Shown piece after piece: positions 1 through 4,899 of a stretch of 6,169 nucleotides of DNA. Made by a program: the position numbers and the translations under genes. Source of the DNA: VMCP01 sp964527775 (GTDB taxonomy: Bacteria; Bacteroidota; Bacteroidia; NS11-12g; UBA955); the NCBI GenBank assembly GCA_964527775.1, contig CAZGQS010000042.1, forward strand, positions 1 to 6,169, in the 5' to 3' direction. Positions within the stretch are counted from its first letter, which is position 1, and each line of letters begins with the position of its first letter. The notes under the pieces are model-generated. The model saw only the letters and a list, made by a program, of their open reading frames with translations. It did not search any database and was not told where the DNA came from.

Positions 1-54
1 GTTACAGTCAACGGTTTTCAAGACCGCCGCATTCGACCGCTCTGCCATCTCTCC
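1..54 (-). tRNA. tRNA-Ser (anticodon UGA), 5' part, cut by window edge
   Basis: Read on the minus strand from position 54, the sequence has a tRNA-Ser 5' half: acceptor strand GGAGAGA, then TG, a D-arm with a 3-bp GCA/TGC stem and the usual AGCGGT-type loop, then an anticodon arm GCGGT-CTTGAAA-ACCGT. The anticodon TGA lies at 18-20 and would read UCA and, by wobble, other UCN serine codons. The loop and both sides of its stem closely resemble known bacterial tRNA-Ser(UGA). After the anticodon arm come about 10 bases that would begin the long variable arm expected of a class II serine tRNA. The T-arm and the 3' acceptor strand lie outside the window, so the gene is incomplete only because of the window edge. 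Confidence 0.93.
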
Positions 55-72
55 TTTCCTTCAAAAGGACTG

Positions 73-104
73 CAAAAATACAACCCTTTTCTACCTTTTG
101 CAAA
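73..104 (-). promoter_or_regulatory. Bacteroidota-type promoter for tRNA-Ser
   Basis: On the minus strand TATTTTTG (73-80) matches the Bacteroidota -7 consensus TAnnTTTG, and a TTTG at 101-104 gives a -33 element with a 20-bp spacer, within the usual range. Transcription would begin roughly at 64-69, leaving a leader of about 10-15 bases before the tRNA. A second TATTTTTG copy at 113-120 has no -33 partner. Confidence 0.6.
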
Positions 105-133
105 TAATAATTCAAAAATATTAAAAAACAGAT

Positions 134-245
134 ATCAGCGCTCAGCGGTCCGCCGACAGCCATCAGCCGAACGCCGAACGCCGAACGCTGATAGCCGCTA
201 GCCGCCAGTTGAAAACCGACCACCGATCACCGACCACCGATCACC
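134..245. repeat. Heptamer repeat tract 1 (16 units, fixed 7-bp phase)
   Basis: The 112 bp divide without a single phase slip into 16 heptamers whose plus-strand consensus is roughly G-A-N-M-R-C-C. The left part is made of AGCC/AGCG/CGCC-type units: ATCAGCG, CTCAGCG, GTCCGCC, GACAGCC, ATCAGCC, GAACGCC twice, GAACGCT, GATAGCC, GCTAGCC. The divergent GCCAGTT follows. The right part is GAAAACC, then GACCACC and GATCACC alternating twice. The tract fills most of the spacer between the divergent tRNA-Ser and pentapeptide-repeat genes and ends 28 bp before the latter's ATG. An 8-bp inverted repeat (133-140 with 186-193) lies inside it. Any open frame across it encodes a 7-residue periodic peptide and is not a credible gene. 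Its function is unknown to me. Confidence 0.93.
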
Positions 246-258
246 GGAAACAAATAAT

Positions 259-266
259 TATCTTTG
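259..266 (+). promoter_or_regulatory. -7 promoter element of the pentapeptide-repeat gene
   Basis: TATCTTTG matches TAnnTTTG exactly. Its last base is separated from the ATG at 274 by only 7 bases, so the expected transcription start falls at or just before the start codon, giving a leaderless or nearly leaderless mRNA. No TTG is seen at the normal -33 distance, where the end of heptamer tract 1 lies instead. Confidence 0.55.
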
Positions 267-273
267 CCCCAAC

Positions 274-843
274 ATGAATCCCGTGGCTTATAATCAAACC
301 TTTCAGAATGTTGAATTCAATGCGCAGTCATTTGAAATTGGGGAATATGAAGCCTGCGTTTTCGAAAATTGTGATTTTGTGAATCTCAATCTTTATGGTG
401 CACAATTTACTGATTGTGAGTTTTATAAGTGTAATTTAAGCGGCGCTAAAGTCAATGGGGCTGCATTTCGAGATGCCCGTTTCTCAGATTGTAAATTGAT
501 GGGTGTGCAGTTTACCATCCACAACGACAAGCTCTTTCAAGCTCATTTCGAAAATTGCAATTTACAGTTGTCTGCCTTTCCAAAGATGTCCCTAAAAAAA
601 ATGCAGTTTCTGAAATGCAACCTGAGAGAAGTGGATTTTACCTTCGCTGAACTTACCGAGGCTTCTTTCGACGGATGTGATTTGCTGGGCGCCACTTTTG
701 TGGACAGCAACCTGGAAAAAGCCGACTTCCGAAACGCCGTAAACGTGGCGCTAGACCCAGATCAGAATAGGATAAAAAAGGCCAAATTTTCCCAAGACGG
801 ACTCGCGGGATTGCTACAGAAATACCAAATTGAGGTATCCTGA
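274..843 (+). CDS. Pentapeptide-repeat protein (McbG/Qnr-like fold)
   Basis: The 189-residue protein is almost entirely pentapeptide repeats, which fold as a right-handed quadrilateral beta-helix. The central F/L/V residue recurs every five residues from Phe10 to Phe80 (10, 15, 20, 30, 35, 40, 45 and so on, with Tyr at 25), then from Leu87 to Phe152. A 7-residue step at 80-87 (TIHNDK loop) splits the helix into blocks of 15 and 14 repeats. Typical units are FENCDF, DCEFYKCNL, FDGCDL and NLEKADF. The C-terminal tail (about 155-189, DPDQNRIKKAKFS then GLAGLLQKYQI) is a short non-repeat cap of the kind found in Bacteroidota homologues. Length and cap recall McbG (187 residues, microcin B17 immunity) and the Qnr proteins, which mimic DNA and protect gyrase. 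That function is only inferred here; most family members are uncharacterised. There is no signal peptide, so a cytoplasmic location is likely. The gene stands alone downstream of heptamer tract 1. Confidence 0.93.
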   Translation: MNPVAYNQTFQNVEFNAQSFEIGEYEACVFENCDFVNLNLYGAQFTDCEFYKCNLSGAKVNGAAFRDARFSDCKLMGVQFTIHNDKLFQAHFENCNLQLSAFPKMSLKKMQFLKCNLREVDFTFAELTEASFDGCDLLGATFVDSNLEKADFRNAVNVALDPDQNRIKKAKFSQDGLAGLLQKYQIEVS

Positions 844-847
844 GGTC

Positions 848-1576
848 TTAGTTGAGATTCAGTAAGGAGAAAACTCCCGTTAGAAATATCATGCCTAAGA
901 CAATCATTTTGAATTTGTCTTCGGATATTTTGGATAAGATTTTCTTTCCAATCAGCGTGCCTAAAATGCTTACTACCAATAACAAAGGAATTAAGTAGAG
1001 GTCGTGTTTGTGAACGTATCCGTTGGATGTGTAGACTACCGCTCGGGAAGCATCGATGGCCAAATCAATGATGGCCGATGTGGCAATAAACACCTCAATA
1101 CGAAGTTGATACGATGCCAAAGTCAGTCCCCGAATAGCGCCACCGGTTCCCAAAAGTCCTGCTGCAAGTCCAGAAAAAACACCACCCAAAAGAGAGTTTC
1201 TTCGAGAGGGTTCAATCTTCATGTTTCGGTTGAGGAAGAAAAATACACTGATGACTATCAAGAACACACCGAGAATTTTTTCCAAAACATCGGTATTTGC
1301 AAATTGGCTGAGGTAGGCGCCAATGACCACAAAAACCACGGCAGGAATGCCCACCCACAAAATGATGTTCTTATCAAAACCATGCCTAAACAGAGCAATT
1401 TTGGTCAAATTACTGCTAACATGAAACAGGGCAGTGATTCCCAAAACCGAATGAAAATCCAAAAAATAGGCTGCAATAGGCACAAAAAACAGGGAAGACC
1501 CGAAGCCGCCCACGGTACCTAAAATTTCAGCAACAAATGCTGATGTGATGAAAGCGTATATTTTATCGGGGGGCAT
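848..1576 (-). CDS. Sulfite exporter TauE/SafE family membrane protein
   Basis: This 242-residue, very hydrophobic protein has about eight predicted membrane segments, in two halves of similar layout, as in the TauE/SafE (DUF81) family. Each half carries a glycine-rich motif: GTVGGFGSS at 20-28 and GLLGTGGAIRG at 140-150. Clear later segments lie near 71-90, 98-115, 192-210 and 222-240. Family members are inner-membrane permeases proposed to move sulfite, sulfoacetate or other organosulfur anions; the substrate cannot be told here. Asp171 and Asp175 in a helix (SAIIDLAIDASRAV) are unusual charges within a likely membrane segment. The ATG at 1576 is the only sensible start, since the next Met is residue 119. 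It is followed by CCCCCC and preceded by an A-run. The upstream region is entirely heptamer tract 2, with no recognisable promoter, so the gene is either read through from the operon upstream or driven from the repeats. Its 3' end meets the convergent pentapeptide gene across 4 bp. Confidence 0.88.
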   Translation of the reverse strand: MPPDKIYAFITSAFVAEILGTVGGFGSSLFFVPIAAYFLDFHSVLGITALFHVSSNLTKIALFRHGFDKNIILWVGIPAVVFVVIGAYLSQFANTDVLEKILGVFLIVISVFFFLNRNMKIEPSRRNSLLGGVFSGLAAGLLGTGGAIRGLTLASYQLRIEVFIATSAIIDLAIDASRAVVYTSNGYVHKHDLYLIPLLLVVSILGTLIGKKILSKISEDKFKMIVLGMIFLTGVFSLLNLN

Positions 1577-1578
1577 TT

Positions 1579-1753
1579 TTTGGTCTTTGTTCGTTGGACC
1601 TTGGTCCTTGGTCCTTGGTCTTTAGCTATTGGCTGTCGGCTGTCGGCCGTCCGCTGTTGGCTGAGGGCTGAGGGCTGTCGGTCGCCCACTGATCACCGAT
1701 CACCGATCACCGATCACCGAAAACCGATCACCGATCACCGAAAACCGATCACA
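1579..1753. repeat. Heptamer repeat tract 2 (25 units, fixed 7-bp phase)
   Basis: The tract fills the whole intergenic gap between the class IV aminotransferase and TauE/SafE genes and divides into 25 heptamers with no slip. On the plus strand the order is: a GGTC block (TTTGGTC, TTTGTTC, GTTGGAC, CTTGGTC three times), a GGCT block (TTTAGCT, ATTGGCT, GTCGGCT, GTCGGCC, GTCCGCT, GTTGGCT, GAGGGCT twice, GTCGGTC), the transitional GCCCACT, then GATCACC four times, GAAAACC, GATCACC twice, GAAAACC and a last GATCACA. The last unit supplies the aminotransferase stop codon; the first begins 2 bp upstream of the TauE/SafE ATG. GATCACC and GAAAACC also occur in tract 1, while the GGCT block is the reverse complement of tract 1's AGCC units. 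The role is unknown to me; a slippage-prone or regulatory leader is possible. Confidence 0.95.
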
Positions 1754-2561
1754 ACTTCCCCGCCAACACCCTCGATACCACGTTGCGGTATGATTTGCCT
1801 TGGAAATGGCCTACCCACTGGATGCCGTAGGCGGCGTTGGTCAAGAAGATTTCGTCAGCGCCGTTCAGGTCAATTTCTAATAAGGGGCGTTCAGCCACTT
1901 CGTAGCCGTAGTCGCGGGCCAGTTGTAAAACGATTTTGCGCATCACCCCGTCAACGCAGAATTCGTCTAGGGGAGGAGTGATGATGAAATCGCCAATGAC
2001 GGCGAATAGGTTGCTCGACATGGTTTCGCTGACGCGGCTGGAGTCGTTGAAGATGATCACGTCATCTACATCGGTTTCTTTGGCATGAAGTCCGGCCATC
2101 ACGTAAATGAGGGCCGAAGTGGTTTTTAAAAAGCTGGTATAGTTGGAGTTTTTGGTGAGTTCCTTGAAACTTCCCAAAGTGAGTCCTTCGGTGTTGAGCG
2201 GATATCCTTCGTAATCCAACTCGTAAATTTCACAAATGCTGCGGGTGATGGGGTTTTTGGGACGGTAAAAGCCATCTGCTTCGCGGTAAAATCCTAAGCG
2301 AATGCGAGCCGATGAAATGCCTTTCATCATGCAGAATTTGGTGATGGTATGTTCTAAAGTTTCAAAAGAAACTTCGGGATCGGGCATTTTTAGGAGCCTG
2401 AGCGACTTTTCTGTACGCTGCTGGTGTAGGTAAGCATGCTGCAAACGTCCCCCGAAAAAACGCATAGTTTCAAAGAAGCCGTCGCCGTATTTGAATAAAC
2501 GTGAAGACCAATCGAGTCCTTCCTTGGGCAATTCGCCGTCAATGAGAAAATGTCCAATCAT
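1749..2561 (-). CDS. Class IV PLP-dependent aminotransferase (possible 4-amino-4-deoxychorismate lyase)
   Basis: The 270-residue protein has the fold-type IV PLP enzyme layout. The N-terminal motif RLFKYGDGFFETMR (21-34) is followed by the substrate-lobe stretch GGRLQHAYLHQQRTEKSLRLL. Lys146 in TSFLKTTSALIYVMAG is the likely PLP Schiff-base lysine. Glu179 (RVSETMSSNLF) would contact the pyridine nitrogen, GVMR at 205-208 is the usual phosphate-side turn, and FLTNAAYGIQWV (239-250) is the C-terminal signature. The family includes PabC (making p-aminobenzoate for folate), branched-chain aminotransferase IlvE and D-amino acid aminotransferase. The GDGFFET motif and the short length favour PabC-like, but sequence alone does not settle it. 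It is the fourth gene of a tight minus-strand operon, 6 bp after the nuclease-family gene. Its C-terminus ends AGKL and its TGA stop is formed by the last unit of heptamer tract 2. Confidence 0.88.
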   Translation of the reverse strand: MIGHFLIDGELPKEGLDWSSRLFKYGDGFFETMRFFGGRLQHAYLHQQRTEKSLRLLKMPDPEVSFETLEHTITKFCMMKGISSARIRLGFYREADGFYRPKNPITRSICEIYELDYEGYPLNTEGLTLGSFKELTKNSNYTSFLKTTSALIYVMAGLHAKETDVDDVIIFNDSSRVSETMSSNLFAVIGDFIITPPLDEFCVDGVMRKIVLQLARDYGYEVAERPLLEIDLNGADEIFLTNAAYGIQWVGHFQGKSYRNVVSRVLAGKL

Positions 2562-2567
2562 ACTAGG

Positions 2568-3167
2568 TTATTTTCTGCGGGCAATTTCGTCTCTGATGCG
2601 GGCCGCTTTGATGTAGTCTTCGTTGTTGATGGCCTCTTCGAGCATGATTTCCAGTTCGTCTAAGTCAATGTTGGCGAAAGGATTGTCGCTGCTGCTGTGC
2701 GACTTGGGTATGCTGGGTTCATTGTCGCTGCGAGAGGGAGTGGGTTCATCGGTGAGGGGTTCGTCATCTGAATATCCGGCCTCATCAATGATGGTTTGAA
2801 GCACAAAAATGGGCGATTTGAATTTCATGGCCATGGCAATGGCATCAGAAGTGCGCGAATCAATGGCCATTTGCTCACCGTCTCTCACAAAATAAATGGT
2901 AGAGTAGTAGATGCCCTCTTCCAAACGCTCTATGCACACTTCGTTGATGCCTATTTCGTATTGGCGTAAGGTGCTGGAAAATAAATCATGAGTCAAGGGT
3001 CTGCTCGACTGAATGTTCTCCATTTCCATGGCAATAGATTGGGCCTCTAAGGCGCCAATAAGCACCGGAAGTTGAACTTGTAAGCTAGGATTGTGCAGAA
3101 CAAGGGTATAGGCTCCATGAGAGTGCGCAGGAAGGATGTTTTTGATGAAGACCTCTACCTTGCGCAT
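2568..3167 (-). CDS. Bifunctional nuclease family protein (DUF151) with C-terminal UVR motif
   Basis: The 199-residue protein has three parts. Residues 1 to about 130 form the DUF151/BFN domain, with LPVLIGALEAQSIAMEMEN (33-51), RPLTHDLF (56-63) and DSRTSDAIAMAMKFKSPIFV (103-122), the conserved blocks of the family. Residues 131-166 are a low-complexity acidic and serine-rich linker. Residues 168-199 (DELEIMLEEAINNEDYIKAARIRDEIARR) match the UVR motif of UvrB/UvrC and related proteins, an antiparallel helical pair used for protein contact. Family members are reported to have RNase and DNase activity; the physiological role in Bacteroidota is unclear. The fusion to a UVR motif is, to my knowledge, usual in this phylum. 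The gene lies 3 bp after etfA and 6 bp before the aminotransferase gene, so it is almost certainly cotranscribed. The ATG at 3167 fits the conserved MRKVEV start. Confidence 0.9.
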   Translation of the reverse strand: MRKVEVFIKNILPAHSHGAYTLVLHNPSLQVQLPVLIGALEAQSIAMEMENIQSSRPLTHDLFSSTLRQYEIGINEVCIERLEEGIYYSTIYFVRDGEQMAIDSRTSDAIAMAMKFKSPIFVLQTIIDEAGYSDDEPLTDEPTPSRSDNEPSIPKSHSSSDNPFANIDLDELEIMLEEAINNEDYIKAARIRDEIARRK

Positions 3168-3170
3168 GAA

Positions 3171-4112
3171 TTAGTTTTTAAGTGCAGAAATCAACTGTGG
3201 CAACACTTCAAAAGCGTCTCCCACAATACCGTAATCAGCGGCTTTGAAGAAAGGCGCCTCGGGATCTTTATTGATGGCTACAATGGTTTTACTTGAGCTT
3301 ACGCCCGCCAAATGTTGAATGGCCCCAGAAATTCCGATGGCTACATACAAATTGGGTTTGATGGTGATACCCGTTTGTCCAACGTGCTCAGAATGCGGTC
3401 TCCATCCCATGTCGCTCACAGGCTTAGAACAAGCGGTTGCGGCGCCCATAAGGTCTGCCAATTCTTCCACCATGTTCCAGTGTTCTGGGCCTTTCATTCC
3501 ACGTCCAGCAGAAACCACGATCTCAGCTTCGGTGAGCGGAATTTTGCCCGTCACTTTGTCAGATGCGGTGATTTTTACGGGGGACGTTGAAGCGTTTACA
3601 GACAAAGAATCTACTGCGCAAGCAGATCCGTCGGTAGTTAAATCAAAAGAGTTGGGGGTTAAGGCCAACACTTTGGTGTTGTTTTTAAGTTCGGTATAAG
3701 CGAAGGCTTTTCCGGAGAAAACGCCTCTCTTCACTTGAAATCCGTTTGCGGTTTCAGGCAAAGAAATGACGTTGGTGGCCAAAGAAGCGCCCAACGAAAC
3801 CGCCACTCTAGGAGCCAATGATTTGCCAACATACGAGTTAGAAATCACCACTACCTGAGCGTTCAATTGTTGACATGCCTGGCTCACTGCTGAGCTGCAG
3901 CTGTCTGCTACAAACGCATCCGAAAGGTTCAACGAAACCACTTTGTCAGCGCCGTAAGTTCCTAAGTCACTGCTGTTAGATAAGGTTTGCAAAGTCAAAG
4001 CGATGCATTCGGTACCCAATTGAGCAGCTACTTTTTTACCGTAACCGATGGCTTCTAAAGAAGCTTTTTTATACTGTTGGTTGTCGATTTCTGCGAAAAC
4101 TACTACTGACAT
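3171..4112 (-). CDS. etfA: Electron transfer flavoprotein subunit alpha
   Basis: The 313-residue alpha subunit of the heterodimeric electron transfer flavoprotein accepts electrons from acyl-CoA and other dehydrogenases and passes them toward the respiratory chain. The N-terminal domain (about 1-185) is a nucleotide-binding-like fold beginning MSVVVFAE, with VVISNSYVGKSLAPRVAVSLGA in its middle. The C-terminal FAD domain carries the family signature: SAGRGMKGPEHW (201-212), MGWRPHSEHVGQTG (235-248), KPNLYVAIGISGAIQHLAG (252-270), VAINKDPEAPFFKAADYGIVGD (278-299). Length is normal for bacterial EtfA and no key block is missing. His243 stands where many family members have Gln, which is tolerated. 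The gene starts 2 bp after etfB ends, without a Shine-Dalgarno sequence, as expected for Bacteroidota. Cytoplasmic; the ETF:quinone oxidoreductase partner is not in the window. Confidence 0.97.
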   Translation of the reverse strand: MSVVVFAEIDNQQYKKASLEAIGYGKKVAAQLGTECIALTLQTLSNSSDLGTYGADKVVSLNLSDAFVADSCSSAVSQACQQLNAQVVVISNSYVGKSLAPRVAVSLGASLATNVISLPETANGFQVKRGVFSGKAFAYTELKNNTKVLALTPNSFDLTTDGSACAVDSLSVNASTSPVKITASDKVTGKIPLTEAEIVVSAGRGMKGPEHWNMVEELADLMGAATACSKPVSDMGWRPHSEHVGQTGITIKPNLYVAIGISGAIQHLAGVSSSKTIVAINKDPEAPFFKAADYGIVGDAFEVLPQLISALKN

Positions 4113-4114
4113 AA

Positions 4115-4846
4115 TTATATGATTTTAAGGTCGTTGCGTAAAATATTGATCAATTCTCCTGCGTTATCGGCCTCAATGAGTTTCACGCCGCTTTTTGCTG
4201 CTGGAGTTTCGTATTGGTTGTAATGGGTGCTACTTGCAGCGTCTTTGGGGGCCAAAACGGTCAAAGGCTTAGTTCTAGCGGCCATGATTCCTCTCATGTT
4301 GGGAATGCGAGGTTCGCAAAGGTCTTTTTGTGCTGAAGCTACTACGGGACCTGCGGTTTCTAGAGATTCTCTTCCTCCGTCAATGTCTCTCACAAATTTG
4401 AAAACACCTGCTTCGAAATCAATCTTGGTTACCACATTTACCGATGGAATGTTCAACAAAGCGCCCAAAAGTCCGCAAACTGCCCCACCGTTATAATCGA
4501 TGCTTTCGCGGCCGGTCAAAATCAAGTCATAGCCTTGAGCGATGTTCGCTACTTGTTCTGCAACAAATTGAGCATCAAAAGCTTGGCTATCAATACGAAT
4601 GGCTTCGTTCACACCCATGCTGAGGGCTTTACGAATGCTGGGTTCGTTTTCAGCGGTACCTACGTGAACCACTGTCACGGTGCCGTTATTGGCTTCCGCC
4701 AATTCAAGTCCGCGGGTGATGGCCAATTCATCGTATGGATTGATGATGTATTGCACGCCAGCAGTATTGAAGGCGGTGTTATTGTCGGTGAACGTGATTT
4801 TTGTGGTGGTGTCAGGGACAACACTCATGCAGACTAAAACTTTCAT
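4115..4846 (-). CDS. etfB: Electron transfer flavoprotein subunit beta
   Basis: The 243-residue beta subunit pairs with EtfA and normally binds AMP. Visible blocks, in order: MKVLVCMSVVPDTTTKITF at the N-terminus; INPYDELAITRGLEL; VVHVGTAENEPSIRKALSMGVNEAIRI, containing the leucine-bearing recognition loop that docks dehydrogenases; LILTGRESIDYNGGAVCGLLGALLNIPSV; the ETF-beta signature region RDIDGGRESLETAGPVVASAQ; and EPRIPNMRGIMAARTKPL. The length is slightly below the usual 250 or so but all blocks are present. It is the first gene of the operon etfB-etfA-bfn-aminotransferase. The ATG at 4846 fits the conserved MKVLVC start, and it lies inside a 16-bp perfect palindrome. A -7 promoter element is seen about 18 bp upstream. 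Confidence 0.97.
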   Translation of the reverse strand: MKVLVCMSVVPDTTTKITFTDNNTAFNTAGVQYIINPYDELAITRGLELAEANNGTVTVVHVGTAENEPSIRKALSMGVNEAIRIDSQAFDAQFVAEQVANIAQGYDLILTGRESIDYNGGAVCGLLGALLNIPSVNVVTKIDFEAGVFKFVRDIDGGRESLETAGPVVASAQKDLCEPRIPNMRGIMAARTKPLTVLAPKDAASSTHYNQYETPAAKSGVKLIEADNAGELINILRNDLKII

Positions 4847-4857
4847 TTCGAAATGAA
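4842..4857. repeat. 16-bp perfect palindrome over the etfB start codon
   Basis: TTCATTTCGAAATGAA is its own reverse complement and includes the etfB start codon (4844-4846) and the first codon after it. It lies just downstream of the proposed etfB transcription start, where a repressor could act. An 8-match symmetric site occurs by chance roughly once in 65,000 positions, so it is notable but not proof of an operator. Confidence 0.45.
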
Positions 4858-4864
4858 TTTACCG

Positions 4865-4872
4865 CAAAAATA
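4865..4872 (-). promoter_or_regulatory. -7 promoter element of the etfB operon
   Basis: On the minus strand TATTTTTG matches TAnnTTTG exactly, 18 bp before the etfB ATG, which allows a leader of about 10-14 bases. No well-spaced -33 TTG is seen; the nearest TTTG is only 14 bp away. Confidence 0.5.
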
Positions 4873-4886
4873 CAAAAAAAATAAGG

Positions 4887-4894
4887 CAAATTTG
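4887..4894 (+). promoter_or_regulatory. Weak -7-like element before mpl
   Basis: CAAATTTG differs from TAnnTTTG only at its first base and ends 5 bases before the mpl ATG at 4900. It is also palindromic, so it could serve either strand. There is no clear -33 element. If used, it would give an mpl mRNA with almost no leader. Confidence 0.25.
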
Positions 4895-4899
4895 AAGCC

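Noticed and set aside
113..120. Second TATTTTTG on the minus strand as a tRNA promoter
   Set aside because: It matches TAnnTTTG but has no TTG at -33 distance, and it is farther from the tRNA than the better site at 73-104.
8..223. Minus-strand open frame of 71 codons over the tRNA and heptamer tract 1
   Set aside because: It overlaps the tRNA-Ser gene and the low-complexity repeat and has no recognisable protein features.
821..840. Hairpin ATACC / GGTAT as terminator of the pentapeptide gene
   Set aside because: The stem is only 5 bp with a 7-base loop, lies inside the coding region and has no following T-run.
1..843. Genomic island integrated at tRNA-Ser
   Set aside because: The 3' end of the tRNA, where integration normally occurs, points out of the window to the left, and no integrase or direct repeat of the tRNA end is visible on this side.
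1004..1522. Plus-strand open frame of 172 codons antisense to the TauE/SafE gene
   Set aside because: The composition is typical of an antisense shadow (many Ser, Asn, Gln, Lys and Cys, no domain), while the minus frame has clear membrane segments and family glycine motifs.
134..1753. CRISPR array
   Set aside because: The repeat unit is 7 bp with no spacers of constant length between copies, and there are no cas genes in the window.
1580..1981. Plus-strand open frame of 133 codons across heptamer tract 2
   Set aside because: Its first part is a 7-residue periodic peptide (DHRKPIT-type) produced by translating the repeats, and the rest is antisense to the well-supported aminotransferase gene.
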